A stretch of 64,000 nucleotides of DNA from Agromyces sp. G08B096 (GCF_040267705.1 NZ_CP158374.1:2976001-3040000); one strand, 5' to 3'. Counted from the first letter of the stretch, positions 50,595 to 59,914 are shown. Numbers and translations: made by a program. Notes: generated from the letters alone by a model not told the origin.

Positions 50595-53500
50595 GGCGTC
50601 GTCCCGGTGCCGCCGGTGTCGGTCTCCCCGCCACCTTCACCCGGGGGCGGGCCGGCGCACTTCTCGGTGGGCACCTCGATCGGGGCGAGCGCGGCGTAGG
50701 CACCGCCGAAGGTCACCGTGTAGCGCTCGACACCGTCGGTGCCGGTCACCACGGCGACGGTCGCGGCGCCACGCGCGGCCTGCGTCACCGTCACGTCTTC
50801 GGCCTTCGCCGCCGGGCGGCACTCGGCGGGGAAGGTCACGGTCACGGTCGTCGGCGCCGTCGCCGCGCTCACCGCGGCCTCGCCCGTGCAGTCGTTCGAC
50901 CACCAGTCGGTGGAGCAGCCCCTCGCCTTGACGCCGACCGGCGCGCTCTCGTCGGACAGCACGAAGTCGCCGCGCCACTGGCCGTACAGGTAGAACTGCG
51001 GCGCGAAGCCCTCGGGCAGCCCGGTCGGCTGCGGCGCCGACTGCAGGCCGTAGCGGTACACGTTCCCGTCGCGCGTGGGCGACGTGGCGACCGAGTACGA
51101 CAGCCCGCCGTTCGGCGGCGGCGCGTCGACGAACGTGCGCGTCTCTGCGATGTTCGAGCTCACCACGCCGAACCCGTTGGAGCCGCAGGCCTTCACCGCG
51201 TACCGCTTGTACTGCTGCAGCCCCGAGATCGTCGAGCTCGTCGAGACGACCTCGCCGCCGTCGACCTGCAGGCCGCCGCCGGTCGGGCCGACGGAGCAGC
51301 GCGGCTCGCCGCCGCCCCGCCACGCGATGTACCGGACCTCGATGGGCTTCGCGCTGTGGTTCGCGCCCACCGCACCGCCAGACACCACGATCGACGTGTT
51401 CGACGCCGGGCCCGCGCTGATGCCGTCGATCGTCGGGGCACCCGCAGCGGTCGTGCTCGCCACCTTCGACGCCCCGTCGGAACTGCCGTCGATCGGCGGC
51501 TCGAACCGGCTCACCGGCACCACCGTGACGAGGAAGCTGCCGGGCGGGACATCCAATCGCAGCGACGCCTGGCCGCCCGGCGCCTGGATGGTCTGGTTGC
51601 GCTCGGCGAGGCGGAATGCCTGCGTGTCGCCCGTGCCGCGGAGCGTCAGATCGACGACCGCGTTGCTCTGCGTGGTCTGCCCCTCGACGTACACGGCCGT
51701 GGCCTCGGCCACCTCGACCTGCGGCGCCTGGTACGCCCACGACGTCTCGGCCGAGGTCTCGAGTGACTCGCCGACGGAGTTCACGGCCCGCGCCGTGAAC
51801 TGGTGCTTCTCGCCGTTCAGGAGGCCGCCGACCACGCAGGAGTAGACGCCCGCGAGCGACGGCGCGCAGTTCGCGCCGGCGGGTCGGCCGTCCTGCTGGA
51901 TGACGACCCCGGTCAGGGGCGGGTGCGCCTTCAGCGCGTCGCCGAGCGTGACGTCGAGCGTGACCGAGTCGCCGGTGTACCGCGACGTCGTGATGCTGCC
52001 CGGCCGCTGCGGATACCCGAGCACGTCGATGGTCAGGCTGCCGGTGCCCGTGCGTCCCTGCGCGTCGGCCACGGTGAACGGCACGGCGCACTGCCCGCCG
52101 AACGCCGACTGGCCGCCCGGGAAGGTCGCGACCACGGCGGTGCGGCCCGCCGACTGCACGGATGCCACGTCGCAGACGACCCCGCCGCCGGAGCCGACCC
52201 CGGTGAGCGTGAGCCCGGCGCCCTGCTTGCCCGCGAACGGGTCGTACTCGCCGGAGACGCCGACGACCTCGATCGTGCAGGAGCCGGCGCTCACCGTGCA
52301 CTCGCGGGTGAGCGTCGCGCCGCGGGGCGCGTCGGGCGGCGCGATGCCGACGACGACGGTGATGGTCGCGGTGATGCCGCCGAAGCCGGGCACGGTCACG
52401 GTCGCCGTCTCGCGGGTGCCGGGCTGCGCGTCCGCGCGCGCCTCGAAGACGACCTCCTCGCCCGCCCGGGTCATCGTGAACGCCGAACCGCCGTAGTCGA
52501 CGCGGTAGTCGAGCCTCGACCGGTCGCCCTCGCGCCCGCCCTCCCAGGTGGTGAGGTCGCGGTACAGGTCGACGCGCTCGGATGCCCCGGGCGGCACGGT
52601 GCGGGAGATCGCGGTGAGGATCGCCTGCGGGTCCTTCGGCTCGATCTCGACCGGCACGACGACGTACGACCAGCGCGACTGTCCGTCGATCCGCAGCGGC
52701 ACGAGGCAGGAGTCCGACCACGGCGCTTCACGGCCGGCGTCATAGGTCGCCTCGCGGGCGCCGGTCGGCCGGCACGTCGCGGCCTCGCGCTGCGTCGCGA
52801 ACGGGCCGGCGTCGAGGCGGATGTCGTCGCCCGCCGGCAGATCGACGAGCTTGCGCAGGTCGAAGGCGGCCGAGCGCTCCTCCTTCACCTGGATGGGGTC
52901 GATGTCGGCGCGCAGCTGCACCGGCATGTCGTCGAAGGCGGGGATGCGGAGCAGCCCGTACGCGACCACCGGGTTGCCCGCGGCGTCGTCGCCCGACAGC
53001 TCGAACGGCACGAGCTCGCCGTTGCGCGGCAGCTCGCCCGACACCTTCCAGCCGTCGACCCGGTAGCGCTCCGCGGCGTCGCCCCAGATCGCGAGCGTCA
53101 GGCCGCGGATGTCGCCGGTGGCCCAGCGCACCCGGCCGGTGACCACGTCGAGGCCCTTCGCCTCGAACTCCGTCCGCGTGCGCGCCGTGACGACCGTATC
53201 GGCGACCACGGGATGATCGACCGCCGCCGACTCCCCCACGGCGAGGACGATGAGCCCCTGCGCCGTCGACGACGTCCGCGCGGAGCGCACGGTGTAGACG
53301 TACGAGTTCGTGCCCGCGACATCCCCGGCCCGAAGCGCGACCACGCCGTCGCCGAGCGCCGCGTCGTCGACGAGTGCCGCGAGCCGGTCGTATTCGGCGG
53401 TGCCCGCCGGCGCGTTCGGCTCCACCGACACGAGCTCGAGGCGGCCGAGCGCCGGGTCGCGGTCGTTCGCGAGCGGCGTGAGCTGCACCGGCGCCTGCGC

Positions 53501-56500
53501 GCCGCGCGTGGCCCGCGCGTAGTCGCTGAAGGTCACGGGCGCCGCGTCCGCGAGCTCCGCCGCGAGCACGCCCACCCGGATGACCCCGACGCTCTCGGCG
53601 CCTTCGGGGTCGCGGACGGTGTACGCGAATGAGAGCTGTCCGCCGTCGACGCCGTCGGCCGGGGCGTGGTACACCACGGTGTCGCCCTCGGCGGCCACCG
53701 ATGCCGTGCCGAGGCCGGCGCCGGGCTGCTCGACGCCCGCGAGGACGACGCGGTCGCCGTCGGGGTCGACGCCGTAGTCGGGCACCGGGATCTCGACGGT
53801 CTGGCCGCTCAGCACCCGGGCGCTCAGCACGGGCGGACGCGGCGGGCGGTTCGCACCGCCGGGCAGCACGGTCACGGCGATGTCGGCGTAGTCGAGGCGA
53901 TCGGGGTGGCTCTCCATCGCGACCGCGTAGCGCAGCCGGTAGGTGCCGGGCGAGTCGGGCGCCACGTAGCGCACGGTGTCGCCCGAGGTGAAGGCGAGCT
54001 CGCCCTTCGCACCCGAGCCCTGCACCTCGTGCTGCACGACCAGCCGCGCCCCGCGCGGGCTGACGTCGTTCGCGAGCACCGGGATGGTCGCGAGGCCGCC
54101 GGCGCGCACGGTCACGCTGTCGGGCAGCGCGATGGGCGCGTCGTCGCCGGCGTCGGCGGCCAGGAACACCGAGACGACGCCCGTGACGGCCTGTCCCGAC
54201 CCGTCGGTGACGGTCACGTCGGCGCGGCCCACGAGGGCCCGACCGACGGCCGTGCCGCCCATCACCCCGAGTCGGACATGCGAGCTCGCCACGACGCCGA
54301 CCGTGAGCTCGGGGCTCGAGCTGCGCGCTCCGGACACAAGCAGCACGCGCCCGGTGGCGTTCTGGACGGCGCCGAACACGTCGATGGTGGTGTCCTCGCC
54401 GGGGCGCACGTACGCCGTCATGGGGGCGATCGCGAGCGGGCGGCCCCCGGGCACCACCGACAGCCGGATCGTCGCGGACTGCTCGGCCTGCGAGACCGTG
54501 TCGGCCACGGTGTACCCGACGACGTACTCGCCGGGCTCCGTGGCGCTCAGCTCGACCTGCCCCGACGAGGCATTCGGCGTGACGGCGAGCCCCGCCGCAG
54601 CCCCCGACGCGACGGCGTCGACGAGCTGGAACGAGCCGGAACCGCCGACCACGTGCTCGGCGACGTCGACCGAGACGGTCTCCCCGACTGCGGCGGCGAC
54701 CGCGATGCGGTCGGCGGTGATCGCGGGCCGGCCGGAGGCGCGGACGACCAGCGCACGCTCGGCGGTGGCGCCGCGGGCGTCGACCACCGTGAGCGTGATG
54801 CCGATCTCGCCGTCCGCCGCGTTGGGGTCGGTGTGGCGCACGGCGAGACGCCCGTCGGCTCGCGGCACGACCGTGACGGGTGCGGCCGAGTCGTCGGCGC
54901 GGGCGTCGGCGAGCACGAAGGCGTCGCCCTCGGGGTCGACCCAGCCGTCGAGGACCGGGACGAGCAGGGTGCCGCCCGGCAGGATCTCGGGCGACGGCCA
55001 GTGCTGCGTGCACGCGTCGACGCCGCACCAGGCGGGCGCGGAGTTCTGGTCGTCGGGCACGACGGTGAGCGTGACGGTCACCGGCGGCGACGCCTGCTGC
55101 CCGTCGGTCACGGCGTAGCTGAACCGCGCGGTGCCCGACGTCGCGGCCACCCGGACGGCGAACGCCTGCCCGTTGGAGACGACGGCGACCTCGCCGAACC
55201 CCTCGACGTCCAGACCCGTGACCTGGTCGGCGGCGATGGTGAGGACGTCGGAGCGGTTCGGGTCGTGGTCGTTCAGCAGCACCGGCAGGCTCACCAGTTC
55301 GCCCGCTCGCACCCCGAACGAGTCCGCGACGGCGACGGGCGGGCGCTGCTCCGCGACATCCTCGACGACGGTCGTGCCCTCGCGCTCTTCGGTGTCGTCG
55401 TCGACCGACCACTGCTCGAGCGGGACGAGCCGCCCGTCGGGCAGGGTCCAGACGAGACCGGTGGCGGGCTCGTTGAGGACGGCGCGGTCGCCGTTGGAAC
55501 GGATCACGGGCGTGATCTGCGCGGCCTGCTCGAGGGTCTCCTGCGGCACCTCGAGCGCGTGCTCGCCGCTCACCGAGCTCCACGCGGTGCCGCCGCCCTG
55601 GCCGACCCAGGCGGCGAGCGCCTCCTCGCCGACCACGACGGGCGCGGCCGGGACGCCGTCGGCCTCGAGCACCCGCTCGGGCGCCGACCCGTCGACCGGG
55701 ATCGCGACCAGCCCCGCGGAGTCGGCGGTGTACACGACGTCGCCGCCGGCGGCGCCTTCCTGCAGCACCGCATCGGCCTCCACGTCGACCTCGACGGGCT
55801 CCGCACGGCCGGCGACCCAGGCGCGACCGCCGGCCGCGTCGAGCAGCACCCAGTTCGAGCCGGCCATGGCGAGGTCGAGCTCGGCGTCTGCCGCGGGCGG
55901 GTCCTCGAGCTCCTCGGGCGTGCCCGATTCGAGGCTCGTCGCGTCGAAGCGGCGCACCGCTCCCTCAGTCGCCGAGTAGGCGGCGAGGTCGCCGTCGGGC
56001 GAGACGCCGACGGCCGCCGCGGTGTAGACGACGGGCTCCTCGCCCTCCTCCGCCTCGGTCGCGAGGGGGTCGATGGGCGCGGCGCCGGGGGCATCCAACC
56101 CGCCGAGGAAGATCCGGCCCGTGTCGGTCCGGTAGACGACGTAGCGTCCGGCCGCGCTGACCTCGCGCGTGCCGGCGGGCGTCGGGTCGGCCACGGCGGC
56201 GGGCCCGGCGTCCGAGACGGGCGCCACGGATGCCCCGCCGCCCGTGCCGGCCTCGGCCCCGGCATCCGCCTCGCCGCTCTGCCCGCCCACGAGATCGAGC
56301 GGGGCCGCGGGGTCGAGGGCCCACCGCTGCCGAAGGCCGCCCGAGTACACGACCCCGGCGGCGCCGGACTGCACCACGGTGGTGGGGTCGTCGACCGACC
56401 GCACGGTGTCGAGCTCGGCGAGCTCCGTGTTGACGCGGGCGTAGCGTCCGTCGTCGCGGGTGACCCAGACGGATGACTCGAGCCGGGGCACCTCCTGCGA

Positions 56501-56617
56501 CTCGTACCCCGTCGCGACGACGGCGAGCGTGGCGACCACGCCGACCGCGGCGATCCCGGCGACCGCGGCGATGATCGGGGCGCGCCGTCGGGCGGAGCGC
56601 TCGGCGGCGGCTCGCAT
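50591..56617 (-). CDS. Giant surface protein with propeller-like, Ig/cadherin-like and Fn3-like repeats
   Basis: 2,008 aa. A short basic cytoplasmic start and one membrane helix (about 14-36) are followed by an all-extracellular body. Residues about 40-420 have repeated short beta segments like a propeller (SSVWVTRDDGRYARV, AAAVGVSPDGDLAAYSA). The central 1,100 residues are Ig/cadherin-like repeats of the form VTVRAGGLATIPVLANDVSP. Cys-bearing segments and Fn3-like domains follow, and a Gly/Thr-rich tail ends the protein without an LPxTG signal. It starts one base into the kinase stop codon (TGATG), so the two are made together. I infer that it is the external sensing or adhesion partner of the kinase, which has no sensor of its own. 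Confidence 0.88.
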   Translation of the reverse strand: MRAAAERSARRRAPIIAAVAGIAAVGVVATLAVVATGYESQEVPRLESSVWVTRDDGRYARVNTELAELDTVRSVDDPTTVVQSGAAGVVYSGGLRQRWALDPAAPLDLVGGQSGEADAGAEAGTGGGASVAPVSDAGPAAVADPTPAGTREVSAAGRYVVYRTDTGRIFLGGLDAPGAAPIDPLATEAEEGEEPVVYTAAAVGVSPDGDLAAYSATEGAVRRFDATSLESGTPEELEDPPAADAELDLAMAGSNWVLLDAAGGRAWVAGRAEPVEVDVEADAVLQEGAAGGDVVYTADSAGLVAIPVDGSAPERVLEADGVPAAPVVVGEEALAAWVGQGGGTAWSSVSGEHALEVPQETLEQAAQITPVIRSNGDRAVLNEPATGLVWTLPDGRLVPLEQWSVDDDTEEREGTTVVEDVAEQRPPVAVADSFGVRAGELVSLPVLLNDHDPNRSDVLTIAADQVTGLDVEGFGEVAVVSNGQAFAVRVAATSGTARFSYAVTDGQQASPPVTVTLTVVPDDQNSAPAWCGVDACTQHWPSPEILPGGTLLVPVLDGWVDPEGDAFVLADARADDSAAPVTVVPRADGRLAVRHTDPNAADGEIGITLTVVDARGATAERALVVRASGRPAITADRIAVAAAVGETVSVDVAEHVVGGSGSFQLVDAVASGAAAGLAVTPNASSGQVELSATEPGEYVVGYTVADTVSQAEQSATIRLSVVPGGRPLAIAPMTAYVRPGEDTTIDVFGAVQNATGRVLLVSGARSSSPELTVGVVASSHVRLGVMGGTAVGRALVGRADVTVTDGSGQAVTGVVSVFLAADAGDDAPIALPDSVTVRAGGLATIPVLANDVSPRGARLVVQHEVQGSGAKGELAFTSGDTVRYVAPDSPGTYRLRYAVAMESHPDRLDYADIAVTVLPGGANRPPRPPVLSARVLSGQTVEIPVPDYGVDPDGDRVVLAGVEQPGAGLGTASVAAEGDTVVYHAPADGVDGGQLSFAYTVRDPEGAESVGVIRVGVLAAELADAAPVTFSDYARATRGAQAPVQLTPLANDRDPALGRLELVSVEPNAPAGTAEYDRLAALVDDAALGDGVVALRAGDVAGTNSYVYTVRSARTSSTAQGLIVLAVGESAAVDHPVVADTVVTARTRTEFEAKGLDVVTGRVRWATGDIRGLTLAIWGDAAERYRVDGWKVSGELPRNGELVPFELSGDDAAGNPVVAYGLLRIPAFDDMPVQLRADIDPIQVKEERSAAFDLRKLVDLPAGDDIRLDAGPFATQREAATCRPTGAREATYDAGREAPWSDSCLVPLRIDGQSRWSYVVVPVEIEPKDPQAILTAISRTVPPGASERVDLYRDLTTWEGGREGDRSRLDYRVDYGGSAFTMTRAGEEVVFEARADAQPGTRETATVTVPGFGGITATITVVVGIAPPDAPRGATLTRECTVSAGSCTIEVVGVSGEYDPFAGKQGAGLTLTGVGSGGGVVCDVASVQSAGRTAVVATFPGGQSAFGGQCAVPFTVADAQGRTGTGSLTIDVLGYPQRPGSITTSRYTGDSVTLDVTLGDALKAHPPLTGVVIQQDGRPAGANCAPSLAGVYSCVVGGLLNGEKHQFTARAVNSVGESLETSAETSWAYQAPQVEVAEATAVYVEGQTTQSNAVVDLTLRGTGDTQAFRLAERNQTIQAPGGQASLRLDVPPGSFLVTVVPVSRFEPPIDGSSDGASKVASTTAAGAPTIDGISAGPASNTSIVVSGGAVGANHSAKPIEVRYIAWRGGGEPRCSVGPTGGGLQVDGGEVVSTSSTISGLQQYKRYAVKACGSNGFGVVSSNIAETRTFVDAPPPNGGLSYSVATSPTRDGNVYRYGLQSAPQPTGLPEGFAPQFYLYGQWRGDFVLSDESAPVGVKARGCSTDWWSNDCTGEAAVSAATAPTTVTVTFPAECRPAAKAEDVTVTQAARGAATVAVVTGTDGVERYTVTFGGAYAALAPIEVPTEKCAGPPPGEGGGETDTGGTGTTP

Positions 56618-57753
56618 CAGATGACCCCGAGCACGCGGGCCACGATGAACCCGCCGACGACGAGCGTGACCGCGACGCCGGCGCCGATGAGACCGGCGGC
56701 CACGCCGCCGAGGCTCCGGCGGCTCGCGGCGACCGGCAGGCCGTCGCGGTCGGTGCTGCCGGGCTCGATGCGCTTGGAGAGCCGGGTCGCCCGCCGGGAG
56801 TCGGGCTGCACGGTGGTGACGACGGGCCCGCGGAACGAGGAGTCGGAGAAGCGCACGGGGGCCGCGCCGGCCCACTCGGGCGAGATGACCTCGAACGGCG
56901 TCGGCGGGAGGCCGAGCTCTGCCTGCACCTGGCGGAGCCGCTCGGCGAACGCGGCCATGCTCGGGTAGCGCTTCTGCGGGTCGCGCGCCATCGCGGTCGA
57001 CAGGAGCTGGTCGACCTGGGCCGGCATGCCGGGGATGGGCAGGGGCGTGTACCCCGCCTTGACGATGCGGCGGGTGAGCTGCTCGCGCGTGTTCCGCGAC
57101 CGGTCGGCGACCTCGAAGGGGCTGCGCCCGGCGAGCAGGGTGTAGAGCGTCGCGCCGAGGCTCCACACCTCGGCGGCGACCGAGCCCGACACCTCTTCCT
57201 TCAGCACCTCGGGCGCGCTCCACGGCACGCTCATGGCGAAGACCTCCGCCTCGCCGGCTTCCGCGGCCCGGGCCGCGGCGATGCCGAAGTCGGCGAGCAC
57301 GGGGGCGCCGAGCGCGTTGACGAGCACGTTCGAGGGCTTGATGTCGCGGTGGAGGAGGCCCGAGCGGTGCGCCGTCTCGAGGGCTCCCGCGAGGCGCACC
57401 CCGGTGTCGAGCGCCTCGGGCAGCGACAGCGGCTGCCGCTTCGCGCGCGCGCCCATGGTGTCGGGGCAGTACTCCATGGCGAGGTACGGCCGGCCGTCGG
57501 CCGAGACCGATGCCTGGTAGATGGTGACGATGGCCGGATGCGCCGAGAGCCGGGCCGAGACATCCGCCTCGGCGTTGAACGCGCGCCGCACCTCGGGGTC
57601 GAGCGCGTCGGCGAGCAGCACCTTCACGGCGGCGAGGCGGCGGGGCATGTCCTGCTCGTAGAGGAAGACATCGGCGAAGCCGCCGGCGCCGAGCGGCCGC
57701 ACGTAGGCGTAGCCGGCGAGCACGGGCGGCGTCGCCGTCATCCGTCTCGCCAC
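56617..57753 (-). CDS. Membrane Ser/Thr protein kinase without an extracellular sensor domain
   Basis: 378 aa. The kinase domain (about 12-285) is complete: Gly loop PLGAGGFADVFLYE, Lys in LAAVKVLL, catalytic loop HRDIKPSNVLV, DFG in LADFGIAAA, and APE in PWSAPEVL. Unlike PknB-type kinases, the activation segment between DFG and APE has no Thr (only a Ser in AMSVPW). A basic juxtamembrane linker leads to one C-terminal helix (GLIGAGVAVTLVVGGFIVARVLGVI), which ends the protein, so no PASTA or other outer domain exists. I start at GTG 57753 with GAGGA upstream; ATG 57741 is an alternative. It heads the nine-gene operon. Confidence 0.93.
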   Translation of the reverse strand: MARRMTATPPVLAGYAYVRPLGAGGFADVFLYEQDMPRRLAAVKVLLADALDPEVRRAFNAEADVSARLSAHPAIVTIYQASVSADGRPYLAMEYCPDTMGARAKRQPLSLPEALDTGVRLAGALETAHRSGLLHRDIKPSNVLVNALGAPVLADFGIAAARAAEAGEAEVFAMSVPWSAPEVLKEEVSGSVAAEVWSLGATLYTLLAGRSPFEVADRSRNTREQLTRRIVKAGYTPLPIPGMPAQVDQLLSTAMARDPQKRYPSMAAFAERLRQVQAELGLPPTPFEVISPEWAGAAPVRFSDSSFRGPVVTTVQPDSRRATRLSKRIEPGSTDRDGLPVAASRRSLGGVAAGLIGAGVAVTLVVGGFIVARVLGVI

Positions 57754-57808
57754 GATCTGGTCCTCCCCGTTCAGCCGGGGCTGACCGGACCCGACGTGCT
57801 CGCGGGCA

Positions 57809-57814
57809 AGTATA
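57809..57814 (-). promoter_or_regulatory. Possible -10 element of the kinase operon
   Basis: On the minus strand TATACT lies 55 bp before the kinase GTG, in the 126-bp gap between the kinase and GNAT genes. It is the only AT-rich hexamer there. No convincing -35 is seen at 17-18 bp. Confidence 0.4.
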
Positions 57815-57879
57815 ACCGGGCGGAGAACTCCCTCCGAGTCGCGGTCGAGCTCCGTCCCGACCGCGTCATGGGGGCCCGA

Positions 57880-58419
57880 TCAGGCGAGCGGCCGCTCCAG
57901 CACGAAGTCGTCCTCGACGCGGTCGCCCACGGTGAAGTGCTTGCGGCCGACGACCTCGAAGCCGCGCTTGCGGTAGAAGCGGATCGCGCGCTCGTTCTCC
58001 TCGTTGACGCCGAGCCAGCAGACCGCGGCCCCGGTCGCCGCGGCGACGTCGAGGGCGGCCGTCATGAGCGGCGCGGCCACGCCGGCGCCGTGCGTCGCTC
58101 GCCGCGTGTAGAACTTGCTGAGCTCGATGGCCGGCCGCGCGGTCACCGCCGCCGCGGCGTCGGCGTCGGCGGGCTCCCCGGAGACGAGCATCGCGTACCC
58201 GACGAGCGTGCCCTCGGCGTCGACGGCGACGAGCACGGCGCGATCGGGGTCGGCGAGGTAGCCCTCGAAGTGCGCAGGCTGGAAGGTGCGCGCGATGAAG
58301 TCGGCCACCGCCTCCGGCGTCGTGTGCGGCGGGCACGCGAGCGGGAACGTCTCGGCCGCGAGATCGGCGAGCGCGGGCACGTCCGCCGGGTCGGCGGCAC
58401 GGATCAGCAGGTCGGACAC
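57880..58419 (-). CDS. GNAT-family N-acetyltransferase
   Basis: 179 aa. It has the GNAT layout: LIRAADPADVPALADLA, the central GYAMLVSG strand, the acetyl-CoA loop region with ELSKFYTRRATHGAGVAAPLM (a Q/RxxGxG/A-like turn), and a C-terminal NEENERAIRFYRKRGFEVVGRKHF. This is typical of small-molecule or protein N-acetyltransferases. It starts at GTG 58419, divergent from the HerA-like ATPase gene with 48 bp between them. Substrate unknown. Confidence 0.88.
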   Translation of the reverse strand: MSDLLIRAADPADVPALADLAAETFPLACPPHTTPEAVADFIARTFQPAHFEGYLADPDRAVLVAVDAEGTLVGYAMLVSGEPADADAAAAVTARPAIELSKFYTRRATHGAGVAAPLMTAALDVAAATGAAVCWLGVNEENERAIRFYRKRGFEVVGRKHFTVGDRVEDDFVLERPLA

Positions 58420-58467
58420 GAAGGCCGATTCTTCCAGAGCGGTGCCCGCCGGTGCGAGGATCGCCCC

Positions 58468-59853
58468 ATGGACGCCATCAGGGGGGTCGTCGCCCGCAGC
58501 GACGACGGCAGATCCTTCAGCATCGCGGATGCCTCGGGCACGGGCCTCGTCGCGGGAGCGCTCGTCGTGCTCTCCGACGACGGCGGCCGCCAGCTCGCGG
58601 TCGTCGAAGCGCTCACCGACGGCGCGGCGCCCGCGCTGCGCGGGCGTCTGCTCGGCGAACTGGGCGACCCCGGCGACGCCCGGCTCGACGTGCGCTCGAG
58701 TCATCCGTTCGAATCGGCCGCGGTCGCCGCGGTCGACGAGGCGACCGTCGAAGTGCTGCACCGCACGACCGGTGCGCTGCTCGAGGTCGGCACGGCGCTG
58801 ACGGCACCGGGCGGCGCCGCACGCCTGCTGCCGACCCGCTTCAACCGGCACACGTTCTGGTGCGGGCAGAGCGGCTCGGGCAAGACGTACGCGCTCGGGG
58901 TCGTGCTCGAGCAGCTCATCGCGCACACCGCGCTGCCCGTCGTCGTGTTCGACCCGAACTCCGACTTCGTGCGGCTCGGCGAACTCGCGTCCGGCGCGGC
59001 GGGTCCGACGGCGGAGGCGCTCGCCGGCCGCGACATCCGGGTGCTCCGCCCGCGCGACCCGGCCGCGCCGCTGCGGGCTCGGTTCCTCGGGATGCCGCTC
59101 GCCTCGAAGGCCGCGGTGCTGCGGCTCGACCCGGTGGCGGACCGCGAGGAGTACAACGCGCTCGTCCACCTCGACGAGGCGGTCATGCGGGCCGGGGAGC
59201 TCGACGAGCTGCTGCCGGCGCTGAACCGCATGCGCGGCGACGGCCCGCACCCGCTCGCACAGCGCATCGAGAACCTCGGCCTGCTCGAGTGGGAGGTCTG
59301 GGCGGGCGAGGATCGCGCCGTCACCGAGGTCGTCGGAGAGCGACCCGATGCGACCGTGCTCGACCTTGGCGGGTTCTCCACGCCCGAGCAGCAGCTGGTC
59401 ATCGCGCTCGCGCTCCTCGACGACCTGTGGCTGCGCCGCGAGGAGCGCCGACCGGTGCTCCTCGTCATCGACGAGGCGCACAACCTCTGCTCCCCCGCGC
59501 TCGACTCCCCCATCGCGATCGCGGTGCGGGAACGCCTCGTGCAGATCGCCGCGGAGGGGCGGAAGTTCGGGCTGTGGCTGCTGCTGTCCACGCAGCGCCC
59601 GTCGAAGGTGCATCCCGGCATCATCAGTCAGTGCGACAACCTGGCGCTCATGAAGATGACCTCACCGCTCGACCTCGCCGAGCTCGGCACGTACTTCGGC
59701 TACGCCCCCGAGGCGCTGCTCCAGCGGTCGCCGTGGTTCCGGCAGGGCGAGGCGCTGTTCGCCGGCGGGTTCGTGCCCACGCCGTCGCTGGTGAAGATGA
59801 ACGCCCGGCTGACGCCCGAGGGCGGCAGCGACGTGCGGGTGCCGCTTCGCTGA
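58468..59853 (+). CDS. HerA-like hexameric ATPase (DUF87 type)
   Basis: 461 aa. The N-terminal 110 residues form a HAS-barrel-like beta domain. The ATPase has Walker A CGQSGSGKTYALGV, a conserved VVFDPNSDFV, Walker B VLLVIDEAHNLC and a STQRPSKVHP segment that should hold the sensor or Arg finger. HerA ATPases translocate DNA, in archaea with NurA for end resection and in bacteria also in defence and plasmid systems. No NurA or SIR2 partner is adjacent. ATG 58468 has GAGGA upstream. The gene stands alone between a divergent acetyltransferase and a terminator. Confidence 0.87.
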   Translation: MDAIRGVVARSDDGRSFSIADASGTGLVAGALVVLSDDGGRQLAVVEALTDGAAPALRGRLLGELGDPGDARLDVRSSHPFESAAVAAVDEATVEVLHRTTGALLEVGTALTAPGGAARLLPTRFNRHTFWCGQSGSGKTYALGVVLEQLIAHTALPVVVFDPNSDFVRLGELASGAAGPTAEALAGRDIRVLRPRDPAAPLRARFLGMPLASKAAVLRLDPVADREEYNALVHLDEAVMRAGELDELLPALNRMRGDGPHPLAQRIENLGLLEWEVWAGEDRAVTEVVGERPDATVLDLGGFSTPEQQLVIALALLDDLWLRREERRPVLLVIDEAHNLCSPALDSPIAIAVRERLVQIAAEGRKFGLWLLLSTQRPSKVHPGIISQCDNLALMKMTSPLDLAELGTYFGYAPEALLQRSPWFRQGEALFAGGFVPTPSLVKMNARLTPEGGSDVRVPLR

Positions 59854-59870
59854 CCCGGCCGATGCGCTGA

Positions 59871-59905
59871 GGCGGATGCCGCGACCCATCGCCGCGGCAT
59901 CCGCC
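59871..59905. terminator. Bidirectional hairpin between the HerA-like and aceB genes
   Basis: A 13-bp stem, GGCGGATGCCGCG (59871-59883) pairing with 59893-59905, around a 9-nt loop, between convergent genes. The arm is identical to that of the terminator at 25783-25823. Confidence 0.65.
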
Positions 59906-59914
59906 GTCGCCTGG

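Noticed and set aside
50469-50699. Plus-strand frame with a polyglycine run
   Set aside because: The Gly run is the microsatellite read in another frame. There is no ribosome site or family, and it lies antisense to the Ig-protein end.
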